From Streptomyces sp. NBRC 110035 (GTDB lineage Bacteria; Actinomycetota; Actinomycetes; Streptomycetales; Streptomycetaceae), in assembly GCF_000829695.1 (NCBI RefSeq), contig NZ_BBNN01000037.1, forward strand, positions 62,001 through 126,000: a stretch of DNA of 64,000 bases, in the 5' to 3' direction. Numbering within the stretch: position 1 is the first letter of the stretch; each line of letters begins with the position of its first letter. Shown here one piece after another: positions 54,789 through 64,000 of this stretch. The translations under genes were made by a program, and so were the position numbers. The notes beneath the pieces were generated by a model. The model saw only the letters and a list, made by a program, of their open reading frames with translations. It searched no databases and was not told the origin of the DNA.

Positions 54789-55448
54789 TCAGCTGGTCCA
54801 GAACTCCCACCAGCGGGTCAGGATCAGCATGCCGATGATGCCGATGTGCAGCACGGGCATGACCCAGGTGAACTCGCCGAAGAAGCTCCTCAGCCAGCCG
54901 GGGGCGGGCAGGAAGCCCTTGCGGATGTTGAACGACGTGACGTACCAGAACATGATGATGGTGGCGACCCAGGCCAGGCAGCACCACAGGCACAGGGCGT
55001 TGATCCGGTACAGGGACTGGATCATCAGCCAGGCGCAGAAGACGACGCCGAAGAGGGTGCCCGCGTTGAGGGTGAGCCAGTACCAGCGCGGGAAGCGTGC
55101 CCCGGCGAGCAGGCTCATGCCCACGCAGACGACGATGCCGTAGGTCACGAGGCCCAGCATCGGGTTGGGGAAACCGAAGACGCTCGCCTGGTCGCTCTCC
55201 ATGACGCTGCCGCAGGAGACCACCGGGTTGAGGCTGCAGCCGGGAACGAAGGTCTCGCCCTTGACCTTGGCCTCGAGCAGTTTGAACTTGTCCAGGGTGA
55301 TGATCCACGCGGCCAGGACACCGGCGGCGCCGGTGACGACCAGCAGCAGGGCGAACGCACGGCCGGCGCCCTCGCGCGGCGGCCCGGCGGCGGGCCCCGG
55401 AGCGGGATCGGGCCCGGTGGAAACGTCCTTCACTGTCGTCTTGCTCAT
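54789..55448 (-). CDS. Vitamin K epoxide reductase-family membrane protein
   Basis: 219-aa polytopic membrane protein with about five segments, of the bacterial VKOR family. It reoxidises or partners a DsbA-like thiol oxidase using quinone. The paired loop cysteines are in PGCSLNPVVSCGS and the active-site CxxC is in ALCLWCCLAW. No fused thioredoxin domain is present, unlike some homologues. The ATG at 55448 is chosen; the N-terminal 35 residues are a Pro-rich cytoplasmic tail. A partner DsbA-like gene is not adjacent. It is followed by a terminator. Confidence 0.9.
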   Translation of the reverse strand: MSKTTVKDVSTGPDPAPGPAAGPPREGAGRAFALLLVVTGAAGVLAAWIITLDKFKLLEAKVKGETFVPGCSLNPVVSCGSVMESDQASVFGFPNPMLGLVTYGIVVCVGMSLLAGARFPRWYWLTLNAGTLFGVVFCAWLMIQSLYRINALCLWCCLAWVATIIMFWYVTSFNIRKGFLPAPGWLRSFFGEFTWVMPVLHIGIIGMLILTRWWEFWTS

Positions 55449-55674
55449 CACGCCGATTCCGTCACTGGAGAGTGTGGACCTGCTTCGGGCAGGGCCATTG
55501 TGCCGCACGTGACTGTGGGTTCACCGCCCACTGGCCATAAGACCGTACGGACCGTCTCCGCAGGTGTACGGTTTCGGCCGCAGTATGTGCTCCGGCCGTA
55601 CATACACTCCAGCCTAAGTCCCCGGCCGGGGGAATCGACGTCCGGGAAATTGACACGGCGACGCCACCGACGGC

Positions 55675-55713
55675 GAAGGCGCCGGGGCCCCTGGGGCACA
55701 CCGGCGCCTTCGG
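55675..55713 (-). terminator. Terminator of hisS
   Basis: Twelve perfect base pairs, CGAAGGCGCCGG (55675-55686) with CCGGCGCCTTCG (55702-55713), and a 15-nt loop, 23 bp after the hisS stop on the minus strand. Confidence 0.8.
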
Positions 55714-55736
55714 GCGCGTCAGGGCGAGGACGGCAG

Positions 55737-57014
55737 TCAGCCGAGCCGGGCCTCCAGCTCGGCCACGATCTCGTTGACGCCCACCGCGGTCTGCTCGCCG
55801 GACTCCATGTCCTTGAGCTGGACGACCCCCTCGGCGAGGTCGCGCTCGCCGAGCACCAGGGCGTAGCGCGCGCCCGAGCGGTTGGCCGCCTTCATCGCCG
55901 CCTTCAGGCCCCTGCCGCCGTAGGCGAAGTCGGCGGCGACGCCGTTCTTGCGCAGTTCGGTGACCTTGGCGAACAGCACCCGGCGGGCCTCCTCGCCAAG
56001 TGGGACGGCGAACACGCTGGTGGTGGCCGGGAGTTCGAGCTCGACGCCCTCCGCCTCCAGGGCCAGCACGGTGCGGTCGACGCCGAGCGCCCAGCCGACG
56101 GACGGCAGCGCGGGACCGCCGATCATCTCCGAGAGACCGTCGTAGCGGCCGCCGCCGCCCACCGCGGACTGGGAGCCCAGACCGTCGTGGACGAACTCGA
56201 AGGTGGTGCGCGTGTAGTAGTCCAGTCCCCGCACCAGCCTGGGGTCGTCCTCATAGGCCACGCCGGCGGCCGTGACCAGCTCGCGGACCTCCTCGTGGTA
56301 CGCCTTGCAGGCGTCGCACAGGTAGTCACGCAGCAGCGGGGCTCCGGTCAGCTGCTTCTGCACCGCCTCGCGCTTGTCGTCCAGGACGCGCAGCGGGTTG
56401 ATCTCCGCGCGGCGCAGGGTGTCCTCGTCCAGGTCGAGACCGCGCAGGAAGTCCTGGAGCGCGGCCCGGTAGACGGGACGGCACTCCTTGTCGCCCAGGG
56501 AGTTCAGCAGGATGCGGAACGCGCTGAGTCCCAGGGAGCGGTACGCCTGGTCGGCCAGGATGATCAGCTCGGCGTCGAGCGCCGGGTCCTCGGCCCCGAT
56601 CGCCTCCGCTCCTACCTGGGAGAAGTGACGGTAGCGGCCTTTCTGGGGTCGCTCGTAGCGGTAGTACGAGCCGGAGTACCAGAGCTTGACCGGAAGGTTG
56701 CCCGCCTTGTGCAGGTTGGCCTCGAGGGCCGCGCGCAGCACGGAGGCCGTGCCCTCGGGCCGCAGGGCGAGGCGGTCGCCGCCCTTGGTCTCGAAGGCGT
56801 ACATCTCCTTGGTGACGATGTCGGTGGACTCACCGACACCGCGCGCGAACAGCTCGACGTTCTCGAAGCCGGGCGTCTCGATGTAGCCGTAGCCGGAGCC
56901 GCGCAGCGGAGCGGCGATGGCCTCGCGGACGGCGAGGTACGTGGCGCTGTCCGGCGGGATCAGGTCGTAGGTGCCCTTGGGGGCCTTGAAAGTGCTCACG
57001 GAAGGTCTTGTCAC
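55737..57014 (-). CDS. hisS: Histidyl-tRNA synthetase
   Basis: 425-aa class II synthetase charging tRNA-His. FKAPKGTYDLIPPDSATY is the N-terminus. Motif 2 is SGSYYRYERPQKGRYRHFSQ. The histidine-specific LVRGLDYYTRTTFEFVHDGLG and motif 3 VGWALGVDRTVLAL follow, then the anticodon-binding domain. The GTG at 57014 is chosen because GAGGA precedes it and it overlaps the MBL gene stop by 4 bp (GTGA); a GTG at 56999 would give 420 residues beginning with the conserved block. Confidence 0.95.
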   Translation of the reverse strand: MTRPSVSTFKAPKGTYDLIPPDSATYLAVREAIAAPLRGSGYGYIETPGFENVELFARGVGESTDIVTKEMYAFETKGGDRLALRPEGTASVLRAALEANLHKAGNLPVKLWYSGSYYRYERPQKGRYRHFSQVGAEAIGAEDPALDAELIILADQAYRSLGLSAFRILLNSLGDKECRPVYRAALQDFLRGLDLDEDTLRRAEINPLRVLDDKREAVQKQLTGAPLLRDYLCDACKAYHEEVRELVTAAGVAYEDDPRLVRGLDYYTRTTFEFVHDGLGSQSAVGGGGRYDGLSEMIGGPALPSVGWALGVDRTVLALEAEGVELELPATTSVFAVPLGEEARRVLFAKVTELRKNGVAADFAYGGRGLKAAMKAANRSGARYALVLGERDLAEGVVQLKDMESGEQTAVGVNEIVAELEARLG

Positions 57015-57727
57015 ATTCCTCGTCGGGGGGCGCCGGCGGCGCCGCGTCCTTGGCGGTCCGCCGCCACCTGCCGCAGATACGGGTTGGTGGCGCGCTCCTG
57101 GCCGATGGTCGTCCGGGGGCCGTGTCCGGACAGCACCACGGTCGGGTCGTCGAGCGGCAGGCACACGCGGGCCAGCGAGTCGAGCAGGTCGGCCATGTCA
57201 CCGCCGGGCAGGTCGGTGCGTCCGACGGAGCCGGCGAACAGCAGGTCGCCCGAGAAGAACACCGGCGGGACGTCCGCCGCCTCGGGCAGGCCGAAGGTCA
57301 CCGACCCCTTGGTATGGCCCGGCGCGTGCGCGACCGTCAGCCGCAGACCGGCCAGGTCGAGCTCGGCTCCGTCGGCCAGCTCCTTGACGTCGGCCGGTTC
57401 CCCGACGCTCAGCTCGCCCATGAGCGGCATGCCGATGGCACGGCCGATGCCCTTCTCGGGGTCGCTCATCATGTACCGGTCGTCGGGGTGGATCCAGGCC
57501 GGTACGTCGTGCGCGCCGCACACGGGGACGACCGAGGCCACGTGGTCGATGTGACCGTGGGTGAGGACGACGGCGACGGGCTTCAGCCGGTGCTTGCGGA
57601 CCGCCTCCTCGACTCCGGGGGCGGCCTGATGGCCGGGGTCGATGATCACGCACTCCTCACCGGCGGCGGGGGCGACGAGATAACAGTTCGTCCCCCAGGC
57701 CCCGGCGGGGAACCCGGCAATGAGCAC
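57011..57727 (-). CDS. MBL-fold metallohydrolase (glyoxalase II-like)
   Basis: 238-aa metallo-beta-lactamase-fold hydrolase. The metal motif HGHIDHVAS (HxHxDH), a second His in VAHAPGHTKGSV, the Asp in FFSGDLLFAGSVGRTD and the final His in LSGHGPRTT make a complete dinuclear site. The fold resembles the GloB2/YcbL branch. GTG start at 57727 with GAAGGAC upstream. It is translationally coupled to hisS and divergent from the cyclophilin gene. The substrate is unknown; hydroxyacyl thioesters are a family guess. Confidence 0.9.
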   Translation of the reverse strand: MLIAGFPAGAWGTNCYLVAPAAGEECVIIDPGHQAAPGVEEAVRKHRLKPVAVVLTHGHIDHVASVVPVCGAHDVPAWIHPDDRYMMSDPEKGIGRAIGMPLMGELSVGEPADVKELADGAELDLAGLRLTVAHAPGHTKGSVTFGLPEAADVPPVFFSGDLLFAGSVGRTDLPGGDMADLLDSLARVCLPLDDPTVVLSGHGPRTTIGQERATNPYLRQVAADRQGRGAAGAPRRGM

Positions 57728-57907
57728 GTTCGTCCTTCGTTGTGTCGGTACGGGAGGCTTGCCACGGGGCTCGCGCCCGTGGGCAGAGCCTACCGGCGCT
57801 GCCGTTTCCTCAGCCAACCCATATACGGTACGGGACACACGCAGTCAGTCGGCCCGCCGCCCGCACGCGTATTCGGTCGGCACACGAGAGGCATGAGGAG
57901 TAACCCG

Positions 57908-58729
57908 GTGGTCAGCCAGGAGCAGCGGCGGCGTCAGCTCGCCCGGGAGAAGTTCTTGCGGCAGCAGCAGCGGCGTACCGAGGCGCGCCGCAAGTCGCGG
58001 GTCCGCAACTCGGTGATCGCGTCCGTCCTCGGTGTGGTCCTGGTCGGCAGCCTCGGGCTGTACACGGCCGGGGCGTTCGACCAGGACGAGGGCAGGTCCG
58101 ACGCGAGCGCGGAGGTCACGCCCAGCGCCGAGGCGCCGAGCAAGGCGCCCGATCCGTGCGAGAAGCCGGCGGAGGGCAAGGTCGCCTCGAAGACCTGGAA
58201 GAAGGAGCCGGCGATGTCCATCGACGAGTCGGCGAAGTACACGATGACGCTCGAGACGACCTGCGGCACGATCGACATGGCGCTGAAGGCGTCGGCGGCC
58301 CCGCACACCGTCAACTCGTTCGCGTTCCTCGCGGGTGAGGGCTACTTCGACCACAGCACGTGCCACCGGCTCACCACCAACGGCATCTACGTGCTGCAGT
58401 GCGGTGACCCGACGGGCACCGGCACCGGCGGTCCCGGCTACACGATTCCGGACGAGAACCTGAAGGACAAGAGCCTCAAGGACGACACCTACCCTGCGGG
58501 CACCGTGGCCATGGCGAACACCGGGCAGAAGGACAGCGGCGGCAGCCAGTTCTTCCTGGTGTACGAGGACAGTCCGCTGCCGCCGAGCTACACGCCGTTC
58601 GGCACCGTCTCGGCGGACGGCCTGAAGGTCCTGAAGAAGATCGCCGAGGCCGGTGACAGCACCGGAGCGGGTGACGGTGCCCCCAACGCGACGGTCGTCA
58701 TCGACAAGGCCACTGTCAGCGAATCCTGA
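57908..58729 (+). CDS. Membrane-anchored cyclophilin-type peptidyl-prolyl isomerase
   Basis: 273-aa protein. A basic N-terminus rich in Arg and Gln (EQRRRQLAREKFLRQQQRRTEARRK, not all shown) precedes a transmembrane anchor at about residues 38-58 (VIASVLGVVLVGSLGLYTAG). A disordered linker and a cyclophilin domain lie outside the membrane. That domain contains HTVNSFAFLAGEGYFDHSTCHRL with the catalytic Arg and GTVAMANTGQKDSGGSQFF. The GTG at 57908 with AGGAG seven bases upstream is chosen over an ATG at 57893. It probably assists folding of secreted proteins, fitting secF nearby. Confidence 0.88.
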   Translation: MVSQEQRRRQLAREKFLRQQQRRTEARRKSRVRNSVIASVLGVVLVGSLGLYTAGAFDQDEGRSDASAEVTPSAEAPSKAPDPCEKPAEGKVASKTWKKEPAMSIDESAKYTMTLETTCGTIDMALKASAAPHTVNSFAFLAGEGYFDHSTCHRLTTNGIYVLQCGDPTGTGTGGPGYTIPDENLKDKSLKDDTYPAGTVAMANTGQKDSGGSQFFLVYEDSPLPPSYTPFGTVSADGLKVLKKIAEAGDSTGAGDGAPNATVVIDKATVSES

Positions 58730-58763
58730 CCGCTTCACCGCGGAATTTCGGTCGCGCGGGATG

Positions 58764-58793
58764 CGGACAGGCATCCCGTCGGTCGCCTAGATT
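58764..58793 (+). promoter_or_regulatory. Putative promoter of the DUF349 gene with inverted repeat
   Basis: CGGACA (58764-58769), an 18-bp spacer and TAGATT (58788-58793) form a plausible promoter. An 8-bp inverted repeat CGGGATGC-N6-GCATCCCG (58757-58778) overlaps the -35 and could be either an operator or the terminator of the preceding cyclophilin gene. Confidence 0.45.
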
Positions 58794-58815
58794 GGCCGTG
58801 ACGAAAACTGTGGAC

Positions 58816-58849
58816 GATGCCCGGGGGCAGCAGATCCCCCGCAGGCATC
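58816..58849 (+). promoter_or_regulatory. Leader hairpin before the DUF349 gene
   Basis: GATGCC (58816-58821) pairs with GGCATC (58844-58849), and inside it CGGGGG (58822-58827) pairs with CCCCCG (58836-58841). It ends 6 bp before GGAGGAGG. In the mRNA the hairpin would lie between the predicted transcript start and the ribosome binding site. Confidence 0.45.
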
Positions 58850-58865
58850 ATGTGGAGGAGGCGCT

Positions 58866-60095
58866 GTGAGCAGCGACCCGTGGGGCCGCGTCGACGAGAC
58901 GGGGACCGTGTACGTGCGTACGGCCGACGGAGAGCAGGTCGTCGGTTCCTGGCAGGCGGGCTCCCCCGAGGAGGCTCTGGCCTACTTCGAGCGCAAGTAC
59001 GAGGGCCTGGTTGTGGAGATCGGCCTCCTCGAGAAGCGGGTGAGGACCACCGACCTGTCCTCGAAGGACGCCACGACGGCGATCGGGCACCTGCGCGAGC
59101 AGGTCGACGCCCATCACGCGGTCGGTGACCTGGCTGCCCTCCGGGTGCGGCTGGACAAGCTCGTGGAGCTGGTGGACGCCCGGCGCGAGGAGCGCAGGGC
59201 GCAGCGGGCGAAGCAGTCCGACGAGGCGCGCCATGCCAAGGAGGCGCTGGTCGCCGAGGCGGAGGAACTGGCGGGTTCGGACCAGTGGCGGGCGGCCGGT
59301 GAGCGGCTGCGGGCGCTGGTGGACACCTGGAAGGGCCTGCCGCGGCTGGACCGCAAGTCCGACGACGAGCTGTGGCACCGCTTCTCGCACGCGCGGTCGG
59401 CGTTCTCCAAGCGGCGCAAGCAGCACTTCGCGCACCTGGACGCGCAGCGCGAGGAGGCCCGCAAGACCAAGGAACGTCTGGTCGCCGAGGCCGAGGCGCT
59501 GTCGAAGTCGACGGACTGGGGTGCGACGGCGGCGCGCTACCGGGACCTGATGTCGGAGTGGAAGGCCGCGGGCCGCGCCCAGCGTGAGCACGAGGAGGAC
59601 CTGTGGAACCGCTTCCGCGGCGCCCAGGACGTCTTCTTCGCCGCTCGCGGCTCGGTCTTCGCCGAGCGTGACGCGGAGCAGACGGAGAATCTCAAGCTCA
59701 AGGAGGAGCTGGCCGGGGAGGCGGAGAAGCTCCTGCCGATCACGGATCTGAAGGCCGCCCGCGCCGCGTTCCGCGCGCTCAACGAGCGGTGGGAAGCCAT
59801 CGGCCACGTGCCGCGGGACGCCCGGCCGAAGGTCGAGGGCCGGATGCACACCGTCGAGCGGGCCATGCAGGAGGCCGAGGAGGCCGAGTGGCGCCGGACC
59901 AACCCGGAGGCACGCGCGCGTGCCGAGGGCCTGACCGGTCAGCTCCAGGCAGCCGTGGACAAGCTGAAGGGCCAGATCGAGCAGGCACGGGCACAGGGCA
60001 ACGACGCCAGGGCCCGGAAGCTCGAGCGTGAGCTGGAGGGCCGCCAGGCACTCCTGGACCAGGCTCTGAAGGGGCTGCAGGAGTTCGGCGGCTGA
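58866..60095 (+). CDS. DUF349 coiled-coil protein
   Basis: 409-aa cytosolic protein, nearly all helical. It contains several DUF349 repeats with the W...LW.RF pattern (for example LPRLDRKSDDELWHRFSHAR and SEWKAAGRAQREHEEDLWNRF). Residues 45-70 and 330-400 form charged coiled coils (KLKGQIEQARAQGNDARARKLERELEG, abbreviated). GTG at 58866 with GGAGGAGG 5 bp upstream. DUF349 proteins are unassigned; a role in DNA or RNA transactions has been suggested elsewhere. It is convergent with relA; the pair is separated by a strong terminator, and this adjacency recurs in Streptomyces. Confidence 0.85.
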   Translation: MSSDPWGRVDETGTVYVRTADGEQVVGSWQAGSPEEALAYFERKYEGLVVEIGLLEKRVRTTDLSSKDATTAIGHLREQVDAHHAVGDLAALRVRLDKLVELVDARREERRAQRAKQSDEARHAKEALVAEAEELAGSDQWRAAGERLRALVDTWKGLPRLDRKSDDELWHRFSHARSAFSKRRKQHFAHLDAQREEARKTKERLVAEAEALSKSTDWGATAARYRDLMSEWKAAGRAQREHEEDLWNRFRGAQDVFFAARGSVFAERDAEQTENLKLKEELAGEAEKLLPITDLKAARAAFRALNERWEAIGHVPRDARPKVEGRMHTVERAMQEAEEAEWRRTNPEARARAEGLTGQLQAAVDKLKGQIEQARAQGNDARARKLERELEGRQALLDQALKGLQEFGG

Positions 60096-60129
60096 CGACC
60101 GCCGTCACCGTCATGGTCACCGCGAGGTG

Positions 60130-60166
60130 AGAGGGGCTCCCGTACCGCGTGTACGGGAGCCCCTCT
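60130..60166. terminator. Bidirectional terminator between DUF349 and relA
   Basis: Sixteen perfect base pairs (60130-60145 with 60151-60166) and a 5-nt loop, 35 bp after each of the converging stop codons at 60095 and 60202. Confidence 0.88.
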
Positions 60167-60201
60167 GTCGTGCCGTGTCGTGCGCTGGGGCCGGACGGCC
60201 C

Positions 60202-62778
<2,577 letters not shown>

Positions 62779-62899
62779 GAGGACTCCTCGTACGCGATCC
62801 GGGTCCCCAGGTCAGGTTCCGGAGCCCCCATGGTAGCCATCCCGGGCGGGCGTATCTCCTTCGGACCGGTGTCCGGACCGCTTCCCGGGGAAACGCACG

Positions 62900-62931
62900 G
62901 GGCGGGCACCGGATTCCCCCGGTGCCCGCCC
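62900..62931 (-). terminator. Terminator between apt and relA
   Basis: Thirteen base pairs, GGGCGGGCACCGG (62900-62912) with CCGGTGCCCGCCC (62919-62931), and a 6-nt loop. On the minus strand it lies about 65 bp after the apt stop and separates secDF-apt from relA. Confidence 0.8.
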
Positions 62932-62996
62932 ACGCGGTGTCCGTCGCGCCCGTCCCGCCTCGTGCGGAGCCGGGGAACGGCGTTCCGCGCCGTTCG

Positions 62997-63545
62997 TCAG
63001 ATCGTGAGCAGTGCCTCCAGCGGAGCGCCGGCCAGGGCCGGTTCCACGCGTGCCCGGCCACCCAGGAAACCGAGCTCCATGAGCACGGCCAGGCCCACGA
63101 CCTCGGCGCCCGCCCTACGGATGAGCTGGACCGACGCCTCGGCGGTGCCGCCGGTGGCGAGCACGTCGTCGATCACCAGGACGCGGTCGCCGGCGGCGAG
63201 GTCCTCGGCGTGCACCTCGATCTCGGCGGAGCCGTACTCCAGGTCGTACGCCTGGCTGAGCGTGGCTCCGGGGAGCTTGCCCGCCTTGCGTACGGGGATG
63301 AAGCCCAGGCCGGCGCGGACGGCGACCGGGGCACCGAGGATGAAACCGCGGGCCTCCAGGCCGACGACCTTGGTGGCGCCGGTGCGTCCGGCGATCTCGG
63401 CGAGGGCGTCGCTGAGGGCGCCGAACGCCGCCGGGTCGGCCAGGAGCGGGGTGATGTCCTTGAACATCACGCCCGGCTCCGGGTAGTCCGCCACGTCCCG
63501 GATGCGGCTCAGCAGCAGTGCGGAGACATCGGTGAGTTCGGTCAT
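62997..63545 (-). CDS. apt: Adenine phosphoribosyltransferase
   Basis: 182-aa purine salvage enzyme making AMP from adenine and PRPP. The PRPP loop VLVIDDVLATGGTAEAS is complete. PGVMFKDITPLLADP and VVGLEARGFILGAPVAV are the substrate-binding blocks. The ATG at 63545 overlaps the secF stop by 4 bp. The secD-secF-apt-relA order is conserved in actinobacteria. It lies 5' of relA on the same strand with a terminator between. Confidence 0.96.
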   Translation of the reverse strand: MTELTDVSALLLSRIRDVADYPEPGVMFKDITPLLADPAAFGALSDALAEIAGRTGATKVVGLEARGFILGAPVAVRAGLGFIPVRKAGKLPGATLSQAYDLEYGSAEIEVHAEDLAAGDRVLVIDDVLATGGTAEASVQLIRRAGAEVVGLAVLMELGFLGGRARVEPALAGAPLEALLTI

Positions 63546-64000
63546 CGGCGCTTTCCCGAAGGTCGGCCGCGGCCGTGGCCGCGGGAGGCGGACTGGTCGC
63601 GGGGGCCGACGACTGCGGCAGCCGCGTCGTCCGGCCCGTCGTCGTGGCCGTCGCCGGGTACCCGGACCCGACTCGGCCCGTCGTCCGTTCCGGTGCCCTG
63701 GGCGCGCTTGGCCAGGACGCGCTTCTTCAGGGACTTCATCGACGGCTCGAGTTCCTTGAGGTCGGCGACGAGCGGGGTGGCGATGAAGATCGACGAGTAG
63801 GCGCCGGCGGCGAGGCCGACGAACAGGGACAGCGAGATGTCGTTCAGCATGCCGGCGCCGAGGACACCGCCACCGATGAACAGCAGGCCCGCCACCGGCA
63901 GCAGCGCGACCACCGTGGTGTTGACGGAACGGACCAGGGTGCCGTTGATGGAGCGGTTGGCGATCTCGCTGTAGGTCCAGCGGGACTGCTTGGTGATGTC
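63542..64000 (-). CDS. secF: SecF protein translocase subunit, 3' part
   Basis: The frame is open from the window edge (base 64000) to the stop at 63542, giving the last 152 residues. The segment NRSINGTLVRSVNTTVVALLPVAGLLFIGG is the conserved C-terminal RND-type region of SecF; three hydrophobic segments follow to VGLAAGAYSSIFIATPLV. A hydrophilic tail rich in Asp, Arg and Gly ends the protein. SecF pairs with SecD in the SecDF complex that uses the proton gradient to pull secreted proteins across the membrane. The start lies outside the window. It overlaps apt by 4 bp. Confidence 0.93.
   Translation of the reverse strand, partial: DITKQSRWTYSEIANRSINGTLVRSVNTTVVALLPVAGLLFIGGGVLGAGMLNDISLSLFVGLAAGAYSSIFIATPLVADLKELEPSMKSLKKRVLAKRAQGTGTDDGPSRVRVPGDGHDDGPDDAAAAVVGPRDQSASRGHGRGRPSGKRR

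Noticed and set aside
54774..57554. A 926-codon plus-strand open frame over VKOR, hisS and the MBL gene
   Set aside because: Shadow of three minus-strand genes with strong motifs; no ribosome binding site or recognisable domain.

Overview
This is high-GC actinobacterial chromosome, almost certainly Streptomyces. The evidence is the very high G+C content, the frequent GTG and TTG starts, and the presence of bldD, the actinobacterial integration host factor sIHF, an actinobacterial-type PriA and a GuaB1-type enzyme. The gene order from rsmB-fmt-priA-metK through the pyr and aro clusters to alaS-rpsD-hisS-relA-apt-secF matches what I remember of this region in Streptomyces chromosomes. I see no rRNA or tRNA gene, insertion sequence, prophage or CRISPR array. 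This is conserved core chromosome with a more variable left end.

Left part (1-12.4 kb): an NmrA-like reductase; a divergent ROK regulator/MFS transporter pair; a uracil-type NCS2 permease; a DUF5995 protein; then a minus-strand group of an Lrp/AsnC regulator, an MFS transporter, a nitrilase-superfamily amidase and a flavin amine oxidase. The last two resemble the lysine 2-monooxygenase/5-aminopentanamidase pair (DavB/DavA) and suggest a lysine-to-5-aminovalerate route. Next is GuaB1, which looks like a CBS-domain GMP reductase.

12.9-24.2 kb: a SorC/DeoR-type sugar-sensing regulator and rpe; an MMPL transporter broken by a frameshift; and rsmB, fmt, a small HTH protein, priA and metK. 24.4-37.4 kb (all minus strand): coaBC, rpoZ, gmk and sIHF, then the complete de novo UMP pathway pyrR-pyrB-pyrC-(membrane protein)-carA-carB-pyrD-pyrF with many 1-8 bp overlaps. 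The pyrR leader carries a sequence matching the PyrR-binding loop next to the Shine-Dalgarno.

37.6-48 kb: bldD (plus strand, with a palindrome over its promoter) is divergent from pyrR. Two very strong hairpins separate it from nusB-efp-pepQ. A P-loop protein precedes the aroC-aroK-aroB cluster, and further on lie a small membrane protein, aroE and mltG (with a Gln-rich cytoplasmic tail). 48-64 kb: ruvX-alaS-DUF6167-DUF948; rpsD with a long structured leader; rarA; a VKOR-like membrane protein; hisS and an MBL-fold hydrolase divergent from a membrane-anchored cyclophilin; a DUF349 coiled-coil protein; a bifunctional (p)ppGpp synthetase/hydrolase; apt; and the 3' part of secF.

Nucleotide metabolism (uracil uptake, de novo pyrimidines, gmk, GuaB1, apt), stringent response (rel, rpoZ, gmk), development (bldD, sIHF) and translation genes are interleaved. 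The most interesting unproven signals are the PyrR loop, the davBA-like group with its phased CGTTGC repeats, the rpsD leader, the altered metal ligands of the PepQ-like protein, and the MMPL frameshift.
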